Part shown: positions 54,473 through 64,000 of the stretch, piece by piece
How positions within the stretch are numbered: the stretch's first letter is position 1
Layout: each line of letters begins with the position of its first letter
Assembly: GCF_036373705.1 (NCBI RefSeq)
Contig: NC_089852.1
Span: 32,935,707 to 32,999,706, forward strand
DNA: 64,000 bases
Direction of reading: 5' to 3'
From: Amia ocellicauda
Lineage: Eukaryota > Chordata > Actinopteri > Amiiformes > Amiidae
Notes under the pieces: model-generated
Database searches by the model: none
Seen by the model: only the letters and a program-made list of their open reading frames with translations
Told to the model about the DNA's origin: nothing
Made by a program: the position numbers and the translations under genes

Positions 54473-55480
54473 ATAGCCAAGACCAAAGAGTTGTTCAAGG
54501 ATGTCAGGGACAAGATTGTAGACCTACACAAGGCTGGAATGGGCTACAAGACCATCGCCAAGCAGCTTGGTGAGAAGGTGACAACAGTTGGTGTGATTAT
54601 TCGCAAATGGAAGAAACACAAAATAACTGTCAGTCTCCCTCGGTCTGGGGCTCCATGCAAGATCTCACCTCGTGGAGTTTCAATGATCATGAGAACGGTG
54701 AGGATTCAGCCCAGAACTACACGGGAGGATCTTGTTAATGATCTCAAGGCAGCTGGGACCATAGTCACCAAGAAAACAATTGGTAACACACTACGCCGTG
54801 AAGGACTGAAATCCAACGCCCGCAAGGTCCCCCTGCTCAAGAAAGCACATGTACAGGCCCGTCTGAAGTTTACCAACATCTGAATGATTCAGAGGAGAAC
54901 TGGGTGAAAGTGTTGTGGTCAGATGAGATAAAAATCAAGCTCTTTGGCATCAACTCAACTTGCCGTGTTTGGAGGAGGAGGAATGACCCCAAGAACACCA
55001 TCCCCACCGTCAAACATGGAGGTGGAAACATTATGCTTTGGGGGTGTTTTTCTGCTAAGGGGACAGGACAACTGCACCACATCAAAGGGACGATGGACGG
55101 GGCCATGTACCATCAAATCTTGGGTGAGAACCTCCTTCCCTCAGCCAGGGCATTGAAAATGGGTCATGGATGGGTATTCCAGCATGACAATGACCCAAAA
55201 CACACAGCCAAGGCAACAAAGGAGTGGCTCAAGAAGAAGCACATTAAGGTCCTGGAGTAGCCTAGCCAGTCTCCAGACCTTAAGCCCATAGAAAATCTGT
55301 GGAGGGAGCTGAAGGTTCGAGTTTGCCAAACATCAGCCTCGAAACCTTAATGACTTGGAGAGGATCTGCAAAGAGGAGTGGGACAAAATCCCTCCTTAGA
55401 TGTGTGCAAACCTGGTGGCCAACTACAAGAAACGTCTGACCTATGTGATTGCCAACAAGGGTTTTGCCACCAAGTACTAA
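54473..55480 (+). pseudogene. Tc1 (DD34E) transposase, several lesions
   Basis: The start codon reads ATA (54473-54475) where copy C has ATG. The HTH part is good ([20 protein letters not shown]). A 4-base loss near 54875 shifts the frame before the first Asp, which survives in WSDEIKI. The second Asp is in [13 protein letters not shown] to TAG at 55258-55260 stops the frame, then PIENLW (Glu) follows. An extra T lies near 55322. Thirty-four residues separate the second Asp from the Glu. Confidence 0.93.
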
Positions 55481-55688
55481 GTTGAAGGGGTCAAATACTT
55501 ATTTCCCTCATTAACATGCAAATCAATGTATAACTTTTTTGAAATGCGTTTTTCTGGATTTTTTTGCTGTTATTCTGTCTGTCACTGTTAAAATACACCT
55601 ACCATTAAAATTATAGACTGATCATTTCTTTGTCAGTGGGCAAACATACAAAATCAGCAGGGGATCAAATACTTTTTTTCCCTCACTG

Positions 55689-55712
55689 TATATATATATA
55701 TATATATATATA
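55689..55712. repeat. (TA)n microsatellite beside Tc1 copy B
   Basis: About 12 TA units continue from the target duplication. Confidence 0.9.
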
Positions 55713-56191
55713 ATAATTTCTAATGAAAGCTCTTATGGAAGCAAAGCTATCAATATTAAACAATTTAACATTTTTGTTGGGCAGTGTGATGAGCAGACTG
55801 ACACTCTCATTACCCACTATGATTGAATATATACATTCTATGCATCATTTTCCTCATATGCAGATTACACTATTATTGCAAATATATCGATAGATAGCAA
55901 ATGCAACCCCGGTTATCTGAAAAAGGAAGCACTGCCCAAGGGGGAGGGGTTTCTGTGCAACAGATCGAAACGTCACTCTATCAAAGCTGCCATTGGCCCC
56001 TGTGCATGTCAATCAGAACAGGTCCCTTCCCACTTCCTGTTCTATAAAACATGATGTCAGAGCGGGTTCGTCCTCTTTTGCCGGGTGAAGGACTCCCACG
56101 CGACCTTGCAATCCTTGGGCAGTGCTTCCTTTTTCATTCGCAACCTATCGATATAGCTGGGAGAGGAAAGGCAGGAGCCAGAGCACGTAGG

Positions 56192-56730
56192 CTACTGGGG
56201 CTCAACTGCAGCCAACACCGGATTCCCAATGGAAGGGACCGGTCCCATCACGTCCAACCTGTAGAACCGGGCAAATATAAGCGTCGGGGCCCAAGCTGCA
56301 GCCACACAAATGTCTCCCATGAGGGCACCATCAATCTGGACATGACATGCGGAGATGGCTGCCAAATACACTTTGAGCATGCACAGGGGTTTGCCCTGGT
56401 CCAACAGCTGCTATAGAAAATGTAATATGACTCCAATGGGGCAATTCATCGGGTCTTGACCGCTGTCTTGGCACCAGGTGCTAAACATCCGCCAGCTGTA
56501 GGAATACTGCAACCTCGTAGAGGGAGCTCTCGCCGACTGATTAATGGCTACTACCGCGTCTGCTAGACCCCAGGCAATCAAACGCTCCCACTCAGGGGCC
56601 AGGCCCACAGCTGGAGGAGGCCTGGATTGGGGTGCCAAAAGGTGCCCTGCACCTGGGACAACAAGTCTGCTCTCACTGGGAGCTGCCAAGGCTCTCTGTG
56701 GAGGAGGGCAATCAGGTCTGCAAACCATAA
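56192..56730 (-). pseudogene. DIRS recombinase scraps
   Basis: 56728-56411 holds the linker and N-terminal part (LIAWGLADAVVAINQSARAP). 56404-56192 jumps from LKVYLAAISACHVQIDG directly to ICVAAAWAP...FARFYRL. The Arg and His-x-x-Arg boxes are deleted and only the Tyr remains. Confidence 0.85.
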
Positions 56731-56999
56731 TCTACGAGGCCACTGTTGCTCGTTCTCTCCTGACCTTCTCCAGGACATGTGTGGCCTAGCACGCCTAGCC
56801 GAGGGGGAGGGTCAGTGATGCAGCCGCTAGGAGACCCAGCAGCTTCTGGCAAAGGGAAACCCTGACACTAGCCCTCAGTCGGAAGAGGGAGAGACACGTG
56901 CATAATGAGGCAACGCTCTCTGGCACCAGCGTGGCGAGCATGGCAACGGAATCGAGGTGCAGTCCAAGGAACTGTGCCTGCTGAGTTGGCATCAGGCGG

Positions 57000-57965
57000 A
57001 TCTTCTCTCGATTGACCTGGAGGCCCAATTCGGAGAGGCGGCCTAAAATCAGGTTTGTGTGGTTCTGAACCCCCTCGAGTAAGAACAAACCAGCCAATCG
57101 TCTAGATAACTGAGGATGCGGACCCCCTGGCAATGCAAGGGGGCTAACACGACGTCCATGCACTTGGAAAAAATGCGTGGGTCTAGTGACAGGCCGAAGG
57201 GGAGAACAGCAAACTCAAATGCTCGGCCCTTGAAGACGAAATGAAGAAACTTCCTGTGCGCCTGCACAACGGGGATGTGAAAGTAAGCATCTGATCCACC
57301 GTGGTGAACCAGTCGCCAGGCTTGATGGCCTGTGACATGGTGGTTCAGGCACCTCAGACCCAAGATGGGGGCAGAAACCGCCATCTTTCTTGGGAACAAG
57401 GAAGTATGGGGAATAGAATCCCTCATACTGCCCCAGTGGGAACACTTCGCAGATTGCTCGCTTCTCCAGGAGAGCTGCAATTTTGACGCAAAGGGCCGTA
57501 CACTGCAACAGGTCCCTCACTCTCATCCACACCATGCCTTGGAAGGGGGGTGGACATGTCTGAAATTGTAGGGAGTAGCCAACTGATGTAATTTGGAGAC
57601 CCCAAGAGTCTTGGGTACGGAGTTGCCAATTTGAGAGTTGCTGGGGAGTATAAGGGTGGGCCAGAGGCTGCTGGAATGCCTCAGGGACAGGGCTCGGGTG
57701 GTGGAGGAGGTGGGGTCGGGCCAGGCCTCCTCCTACCACGAGCTGCCATGGGCTGCCGGGGGCCAGGGCAGCGAGCCTGGGGGGGCGCATACCTGCCAGT
57801 GAGATCAGCAGGTGGGCGGGGCTGTGGCCTGGGCTGTGGCTTGGGAGCCTCCCTGTCGGCAAGCTGCCTGCGCTGCTGGGTCTGGGGTGCAATGGGGTAA
57901 ACCCGGGCCAGCTGCAGGGATTGCTCCCTCTCCTGGAGATTTTATTTCTAAAATTGTCAAACAAC
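57000..57965 (-). pseudogene. DIRS gag end and RT start
   Basis: The 249-codon frame 57964-57215 has a Pro/His-rich gag-like part, then EKRAICEVFPLGQYEGFYSP and YFLVPKKDGGFCP, the RT entry. A deletion within the next block loses the MLNLRTMSQ segment. 57480-57049 continues with HRKFLHFVFKGRAFEFAVLP and SYLDDWLV (catalytic Asp pair). Frames overlap by shifts. Confidence 0.85.
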
Positions 57966-59159
57966 AGTTTAATGCAGCACTCATTTATATTTAAGAAAAT
58001 ACTAAATGATATTACACATTCTAAAGTTTATGACTCACAGAATAACATTTCTAATTGATTTCTCAAATGTCATGAATAATAAACTCCAAACTGTTAAACG
58101 TATCTGAGCTTCATCGCAAAGAGGCCTCTCTGCCTTCGGGATCAGATAAAAACACATGGCACAAGGTCCGTGTGGTTTGGAACAAAGGCAGTCCGGTTCG
58201 GCTTTGTGCAATAACTTCCACTTCAGTCGATGCTCCTGGAAGTTGGGGTTTCGCGAAAATAGTCTTTTCCAAACAGATTTTCCACTGGTTTGAAGGCTCC
58301 AAGGGTGTGCACAGGATGTCTTCTTGGCAAGCAGGGTTTTCCACCATAGTTACTTGAAGACAAAGTCTTTGAGGAAAGCAGGGCCCTGTTCGTTTCAAAG
58401 GGTCAAGTTTCTTAAGACTCAATAGCTATTTAAATGACTGAACACTTCTGTATTACAGTCGACTTAGTCAATTGTCCAGCTGTAAAACTCCACTGATCAG
58501 GTGGGTACAGTTGGGCAGGCACAGGTTCTAAAGTTCTTTACTTAGTAAATTTCTTTAAAGAATTCTTCGTATGGCTCAATCTCCTTCTCCCAGTTAAACT
58601 CTTCTGTTGCCGGCAAAGACTTGGTTGGTTTCTGGTTCCGGTTCTGGCAACAGAGCTAAGTTGAGTTGAGGCAGCGAGTTACCGGTTCAGGTGAGAGAGA
58701 GAGAAGAAATGCTGTGCGTTATCTATTATGCCTTCAGATCATAGGCGATTGGTTCTTGAGTTTGTGAGGTTGGATTTGTGCCAGCCCCCAGTCTCCTATT
58801 GGAGGAGGCTCGATTCATGCCTGATGCCAATCCATGCCATCTTTTGGAAATGCCGGTTTGCCTGGGTTCGTAGCTCTGTTTCGGGATTTCGGCTCTCGCC
58901 CGCTTCAAAGGGTTTTATTACCTCCACGCCATATTCCCCAGACATTTTCACAGCAGGGATTCCAAGCCATTTGGCCCATTCTAGGTGAGCCGACTCCCTA
59001 AACTGTCATTTTGACATAGAACAGTTCATGGGCCGATGAGCTCAGGAATTCTGGTAATTTTGGGGGGAGAAGTCTTCTTTAGATCAGAGCTCCAGCTCAG
59101 GGCTAGAATGCTCTATCAAAATACACCCCCCTTAACACTACATTGTAAATAATAAAACA
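57966..59159. other. No gene recognised
   Basis: GC-balanced DNA with short frames on both strands. It may be an LTR or another repeat body, but no terminal signals were found. Confidence 0.4.
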
Positions 59160-59422
59160 AATGAAAATGGCATGGACAAAAATGATGGGACCCTCAACCT
59201 AATATTTAGTTGCACAACCTTTAGAGGCAATCACTGCAATCAAATAATTTCTGTAGCTCTCAATGAGACTTCTGCACCTGATAACACGTAGTTTGGCCCA
59301 CTCTTCCTGAGCAAACTGCTCCAGCTGTCTCAGGTTTGATGGGTGCCTTCTCCAGACTGCAAGTTTCAGCCCCTTCATAGATGTTCGATAGGATTCAGAT
59401 CAGAACCCATAGGAGTTTTTTG
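59160..59422 (-). mobile_element. Tc1-type fragment, transposase C-terminal region
   Basis: CATGGACAAAAATGATGGGA, TTGCACAACCTTTAGAGGCA, TTGGCCCACTCTTCCTGAGC and GGTTTGATGGGTGCC are the reverse of a Tc1-type 3' end and transposase C-terminal part. It may be the other half of the fragment at 62806-63569; this cannot be shown here. Confidence 0.75.
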
Positions 59423-59439
59423 TTTTTCTCTCCTCTGTG

Positions 59440-59642
59440 CCTAAATGGTTTATTTACTTAAATGTTCACTCACTTTATTCTAGATCATGTAAAATGTTTA
59501 CAGGTCTATATTTTATTTTATTGTATTTATGTATTTTAATTTGCTGTACGTTTGTTGTATGTTTACCAGTCTGTAAAGCGCTCTGTGGCTACCCTGCGAA
59601 GGGCACTATACAAATAAAAATTGATTGATTGATTGATTGATT
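59440..59642 (+). repeat. Retroposon 3' tail with (ATTG)n
   Basis: CTGTAAAGCGCTCTGTGGCT then GGGCACTATACAAATAAAAA and five ATTG units is the 3' end of a fish LINE or SINE family, with a short-repeat tail used in priming. Confidence 0.65.
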
Positions 59643-60858
59643 CACATTTGGAGGCTTAAGTGCGTTCACATATGTGGGCGAAAAGGAGGCCTATACGAAA
59701 TGGATGCCGGGAATTAAACAAATCTGCTCAAACAAACCAGTTACGCATTAAATCTGCTTACGGGTGTATGCGATGTATTTATAATCACAAATCACAACTT
59801 ATTAATATTGATATTAATAATTGATCGGTTCTATATTTTCTTTGAAAGTAATCTTAACCCTTTGCAGCTGAAGCTTTCTAATATAATTAAAAAATGTCCT
59901 GGTTCAAGGGGAATCAAATTTATATATTTCCCTTTTCAAATGTCTATCTTCGGTTCTGCAAGTCTAAAAGTGCTGCTATACAATTCACCTGAAAGCGAAG
60001 CACATTTAGTAGGACATCTACATTAAATCACAAGAAATCGTATGGATTAGTTATCAATAGCCTATTGAGATTTATAATCTGAAAATGTCTATTACACACA
60101 CACAAACACACACACACACATACAGTACATATAATATATTACAGTAGTACTTCAAAAGTATCTGTCTCTTCGGTGCTGATTGCTGCAGGTCGATGTGTCC
60201 CATGCAATCCAAGCTGCTGCTCAGTATTTCTTATGAGTTCCTCGGAAAAACATGTAACCTTTTCTCTGAACTCCACTGCGTTTGTTGTCATTTTTAAAGT
60301 CTGATCTTTGCATTTTTATTTTCCTTTTAACTTGGTCGGGCGAGTGATTGATAGCCATCGAAAGAATTCTTCTGTGATCGCTTCTACAGATATATCCTCA
60401 TAGAGAGTAGTGCTCGTACACTTCCTTCCGGGTTCTTTTTTAACTTTATCTTCCATCCACATTGTAAACAGTGCTTTCATTTCTGCATTGTCCCAGTTAC
60501 CTTGAAAGCCAACATTTGTAATTGTACTGTTCAGCTAAATATAATTGCATTTCAGATTGCATAGTAAACAGCTGGTCTCGTTTTAAAATGCATTGATTTG
60601 AATGGAAACCTGCTTTGGTTAAATTTATATAATTTTAATGCAAAATTCAGAGAATCAAGTTACCTGGTCCCATTCACAATTTCACAATGCAATTTTCAGG
60701 TGTAAAATGCATACTGTTAAATTTCAGACTTCAATCATACTTAGTACAAGAAAAAAACAATAGCAAGTTTATCAGCTACAGACACTTATTTTAATTGACC
60801 GAGTAGTTTGAACTGTTTACAACATTATAACTCTTAGCCTATACTATTTTAATATATA
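59643..60858. other. Intergenic, nothing recognised
   Basis: A CA run (about 60095-60121) is the only clear feature. Confidence 0.5.
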
Positions 60859-61087
60859 CAGTGGGGGAAAAAAGTATTTGATCCCCTGCTGATTTTGTAT
60901 GTTTGCCCACTGACAAAGAAATGATCAGTCTATAATTTTAATGGTAGGTGTATTTTAACAGTGACAGACAGAATAACAGCAAAAAAATCCAGAAAAACGC
61001 ATTTCAAAAAAGTTATAAATTGATTTGCATGTTAATGAGGGAAATAAGTATTTGATCCCCTATCAATCAGCAAGATTTCTGGCTCCC

Positions 61088-61182
61088 AGGTGTCTTTTAT
61101 TCAGGTAACGAGCTGAGATTAGGAGCACTCTCTTAAAGGGAGTGCTCCTAATCTCAGCTCGTTACCTGTATAAAAGACACCT
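61088..61182. repeat. Long hairpin in the Tc1 5' UTR (copy C, left end)
   Basis: The same arms as at 54335. The right end of this composite reads GGCTCCCAGGTGTCCACAGA across the site, with the hairpin precisely absent. Confidence 0.92.
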
Positions 61183-61204
61183 GTCCACAGAAGCAATCAA
61201 TCAA

Positions 61205-62135
61205 TCAGATTCCAAACTCTCCACCATGGCCAAGACCAAAAAGTTGTCCAAGGATGTCAGGGTCAAGATTGTAGACGTACACAAGGCTGGAATGGGCTAC
61301 AAGACCCCACAGCTCCCTCCACAGATTTTCTATGGGATTAAGGTCTGGAGACTGGCTAGGCCACTCCAGAACCTTAATGTGCTTCTTCTTGAGCCACTCC
61401 TTTGTTGCTTTGGCTGTGTGTTTTGGGTCATTGACATGCTGGAATACCCATCCACGACCCATTTTCAATGCCCTGGCTGAGGGAAGGAGGTTCTCACCCA
61501 AGATTTAACGGTACATGGCCCCGTCCATCATCCCTTTGATTCAGTGCAGTTGTCCTGTCCCCTTAGCAGAAAAACACCCCCAAAGCATAATGTTTCCACC
61601 TCCATGTTTGACGGTGGGGATGGTGTTCTTGGGGTCATTCCTCCTCCTCCAAACACGGCGAGTTGAGTTGATGCCAAAGAGCTTGATTTGAGCTTGACAC
61701 AACACTTTCACCCAGTTCTCCTCTGAATCATTCAGATGTTCATTGGCAAACTTCAGACGGGCCTGTACATGTGCTTTCTTGAGCAGGGGGACCTTGCGGG
61801 CGTTGGATTTCAGTCCTTCACGGCGTAGTGTGTTACCAATTGTTTTCTTGGTGACTATGGTCCCAGCTGCCTTGAGATCATTAACAAGATCCTCCCGTGT
61901 AGTTCTGGGCTGATTCCTCATTGTTCTCATGATCATTGAAACTCCACAAGTTGAGATCTTGCATGGAGCCCCAGATCGAGGGAGACTGACAGTTATTTTG
62001 TGTTTCTTCCATTTGCGAATAATCGTACCAACTGTTGTCACCTCTCACCAAGCTTGGTCTTGTAGCCCATTCCAGCCTTGTGTAGGTCTACAATCTTGAC
62101 CCTGACATCCTTGGACAACTCTTTGGTGTTGGCCA
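61205..62135 (-). pseudogene. Tc1 (DD34E) transposase in the composite, catalytic residues lost
   Basis: Starts at ATG 62135 ([12 protein letters not shown]), with a short gap near 62040. The first catalytic block reads [10 protein letters not shown] instead of LWSDE-type, so the Asp is gone. The second reads [10 protein letters not shown] (Asp to Val, near 61430). Glu in PIENLW is kept. It ends at NLWREL by the junction at 61307. Confidence 0.9.
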
Positions 62136-62559
62136 TGGTGGAGAGTTTGGAATCTGATTGATTGATTGCTTCTGTGGACACCTGGGAGCCAGAAATCTTG
62201 CTGATTGATAGGGGATCAAATACTTATTTCCCTCATTAACATGCAAATCAATTTATAACTTTTTTGAAATGCATTTTTCTGGATTTTGTTGTTGTTATTC
62301 TGTCTCTCAATGTTAAAATACACCTACCATTAAAATTATAGACTGATCATTTCTTTGTCAGTGGGCAAACATACAAAATCAGCAGGGGATCAAATACTTT
62401 TTTCCCTCACTGTATAAAGATGTGAACTAGCAAAATGTATATGTACATGTAAGGCTATAGATCGATATGACATTCAAACAATATAGAGACAATACTGTTT
62501 GTCTTGTGCAGTGGTGTGAGAGGTTTTGGTGCCTGTGTTTATTCCGCGTCTCTTTTGAA

Positions 62560-62805
62560 TCAGACACTCGAGTCTCGGTGGCGTGGCTTGAGTTGCGTCA
62601 CGCGCTGACACTTTCCACCCGGCCCAGGGCCCAGTGCATTCATATTCAAATTTAGGTCACCTTTAGGCTGCCTCAAAAGATTTAGGCCAGGTCAAAAAGC
62701 GGGACTAGTTTTCACCCGGCCCAGGGCCACCTTAAATCTATGATCCCGTTTACGTTTGAGTTAAGGCAGCCCTGGGCCGGCCTAAATCTCAAATGTGAAT
62801 GGGGT
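62560..62805. repeat. Possible MITE with CCCGGCCCAGGGC / GGGCCGGCC repeats
   Basis: CACCCGGCCCAGGGCC occurs twice (about 62617 and 62716) and GGCCGGCCTAAATCTCAAAT closes the block next to the Tc1 fragment, whose coding text stops here. A full pair of terminal repeats was not established. Confidence 0.4.
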
Positions 62806-63200
62806 CTTAGCAAATTCCAGTCTGGCTTCTTTATGTTTTTCTTTCAAAAGTCTTCTTCTTCCATGGAGGTCACTTTCACTCAAAAAGCAACGGATGGGGT
62901 GATCAGAAACTGACGTACTTTCACCTTGGAGTTCAGCTTGTATCTCTTTGGCAGTTATCCTTGGTTCTTTTTCTGCCATTTGCACTATCCTTCTGTTCAA
63001 TCTGGGGTCGAATTTCTTCTTGCGTCCGCGTCCAGGGAGGTTGGCTACAATTACATGGACCTTGAACTTCTTCATAATATTTGCAACTGTTGTCACAGGA
63101 ACATCTTGTCTTGTAGCCTTTATCTTTACCATGCCTGTCTATTATTTTCTTTCTGATCTCCTCAGACAACTCTGTCCTTTGCTTTCTTTGGTCCATTTTC
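62806..63200 (-). pseudogene. Tc1 transposase N-terminal fragment
   Basis: MDQRKQRTELSEEIRKKIID begins near 63195. After HGKDKGYKT a frame change near 63115 leads to QDVPVTTVANIMKKF, LPGRGRKKKFDPRLNRRIV (bipartite HTH and basic linker) and KEKHKEARLEFAK, where it is cut. No catalytic block is present. Confidence 0.88.
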
Positions 63201-63569
63201 AGTGTGGTGCACGCAATGATAACAAACAGCACAGTGACTACTTTCCTCCATTTAAATAGGCCAAATGACTGATTAGAAGATTGGAGACGTGTGATAATAT
63301 TAAAGAAACTAGTTCGGAATATCACTATAATCCAATTATTGATTATCTTTTCTAAAGGATACCAACAAATGTGTCTGGGCCATTTTAGAATATCTTTGTA
63401 GAATGAGCAATAATTCATCTCTTTTCACAGCTTCTTTGCTTTATTCTATGACATACCAAAGGCAAGCAAGTATACAAGATGCAATAGCTTTTCATTTAAT
63501 CACTTTTCAGGAGGAATGAAACATTATTTCAATGAGCTGTAAGGATACCAACAAATTTGAGCATGTCTG
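62806..63569 (-). mobile_element. Tc1-type element, 5' half
   Basis: Terminal repeat CAGACATGCTCAAATTTGTT starts at 63569 on the reverse strand next to TA (63570-63571). It leads through a 5' UTR to a transposase N-terminus, cut at 62806. It inserted into DIRS-leader sequence (TATATAGTGCCATA). Confidence 0.85.
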
Positions 63570-63571
63570 TA

Positions 63572-64000
63572 TATGGCACTATATAAACATGACTATTATT
63601 TTTAAGGGGATCTTCTTGTGAACAAAACTGAAACCGAAAGCGCAGCTGGACCTCCTGTCCGGGGACTGAACAGATTTGGGATTAGATATCAAATAACTAA
63701 ACACCATCAAGACATAGACGATGTGTAGCGAAAGCGGTGGTGAACAACACTAAGAAGTGAAGCCAGCCAGACAAAATTTGAAATTTGAATGTTTATTACA
63801 AACACAGACACAGAGAGCTCACGTTCTTGGGTCCAGTGAAATGGCAAAAAAGGACGAACCTGTGCTGACGTCACGTTTTATGGAACAGGATGTGGGAAGA
63901 GACCTGTTCTGAGTGATGTGCGCAGGGGCCAATGGCAGCTTTGATAGTGACGTTTCGATCGGGTTCCTACGGAAGTGCGCAGAAACCCCTCCCCCTTGGG
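63572..64000 (-). mobile_element. DIRS left terminal repeat and leader, running off the window (copy D5)
   Basis: The reverse complement gives the left terminal repeat (CCCAAGGGGGAGGGGTTTCT at the very edge), a TATA-like TCCATAAAACG and the leader, matching copies at 1779 and 42443. It is cut at its inner end by the Tc1 element at 63569. Confidence 0.85.

Larger units (their letters stand above)
54106..55688 (+). mobile_element. Tc1/mariner DD34E-type element, near full length (copy B)
   Basis: A 1583-bp copy with TA on both sides and long terminal inverted repeats that include GATCCCCTGCTGATTTTG. TA arrays flank it. It carries the 5' UTR hairpin (54335-54429) and a broken transposase. Same family as 9295 and 60859. 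Confidence 0.95.
55893..57965 (-). mobile_element. DIRS-type retrotransposon, reverse, internally deleted (copy D4)
   Basis: Right to left: gag end (57965-57560), RT (57500-57050), a jump that skips RNase H at about 56800, recombinase scraps (56730-56192) and the terminal inverted repeat region (56160-55893), where GGAAGCACTGCCC appears in both orientations. The 5' end is truncated at 57965. Confidence 0.9.
60859..62412. mobile_element. Composite Tc1 with two 5' ends facing outward (copy C)
   Basis: The left part (60859-61307, +) is 5' terminal repeat, hairpin and first transposase codons. At about 61307 it joins a reverse-strand piece that starts inside the C-terminal region (NLWREL) and runs back through the N-terminus to a second 5' terminal repeat ending at 62412. 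TA flanks both outer ends. The element's own 3' end is absent. The right 5' UTR lacks the hairpin. Confidence 0.92.

Overview
The window reads as vertebrate nuclear DNA, most likely from a ray-finned fish. It holds single-exon seven-transmembrane odorant receptor (OR) genes of the fish type, each with a 3' splice site 25-40 bases before the ATG. They sit in a dense mix of Tc1/mariner elements, DIRS-type tyrosine-recombinase retrotransposons, CR1- and L2-clade LINEs, solo LTRs, a tRNA-derived SINE and TA/TG microsatellites. The CR1 and DIRS content would suit a non-teleost fish such as a sturgeon, gar or bowfin, but the species cannot be fixed from sequence alone.

Layout. 1-3.7 kb: LTR-retroelement remnant, then a broken DIRS copy. 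4.18-5.17 kb: OR1 (+). 5.8-10.1 kb: a DD36E Tc1 copy, an L2 LINE carrying a solo LTR, and a deleted DD34E Tc1. 10.2-13.6 kb: reverse-strand CR1 with both ORFs decayed. 17.0-18.0 kb: OR2 (+). 18.9-21.1 kb: two dead Tc1 copies, the second cut by a DIRS fragment. 21.1-26.7 kb: DIRS copy with a nested hAT MITE and a nested CR1. 27.3 kb: solo LTR. 28.1-30.7 kb: OR3 with promoter and noncoding exon, then the tail of a second OR. 31.1-32.6 kb: L2 with a nested solo LTR. 32.7-35.0 kb: local direct duplication of unknown content. 35.1-37.6 kb: DIRS fragment between inverted copies of OR upstream DNA. 37.5-39.65 kb: OR4 pseudogene. 39.76-40.98 kb: a Tc1 with an intact 346-aa transposase. 41.3-46.1 kb: inverted arms around a DIRS copy that is fused to an OR tail. 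46.5-47.5 kb: OR6 (+). 52.6-53.6 kb: OR7 (-). 54.1-64 kb: DD34E Tc1, reverse DIRS copy, Tc1 fragments, a Tc1 composite with two 5' ends, and a DIRS end running off the window.

The host content is an OR cluster with five apparently intact coding regions (OR1, OR2, OR3, OR6, OR7), one full-length pseudogene and two truncated ones. Receptors fall into an A type (OR2, OR3, OR4, the tail at 45.4 kb), a B type (OR1, OR6, the tail at 30.1 kb) and a more distant reverse-strand gene. Two A-then-B pairs (29-30 kb and 45-47 kb) look like duplicates that lost opposite members. OR3 and OR4 share an upstream module: homeodomain-like site, O/E-like site, TATA-like box, noncoding exon and splice donor.

I found no wholly new system. 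The most unusual items are the intact DD36E transposase, the rearranged Tc1 copies, inverted OR flanks around two DIRS copies, and the conserved OR promoter module.
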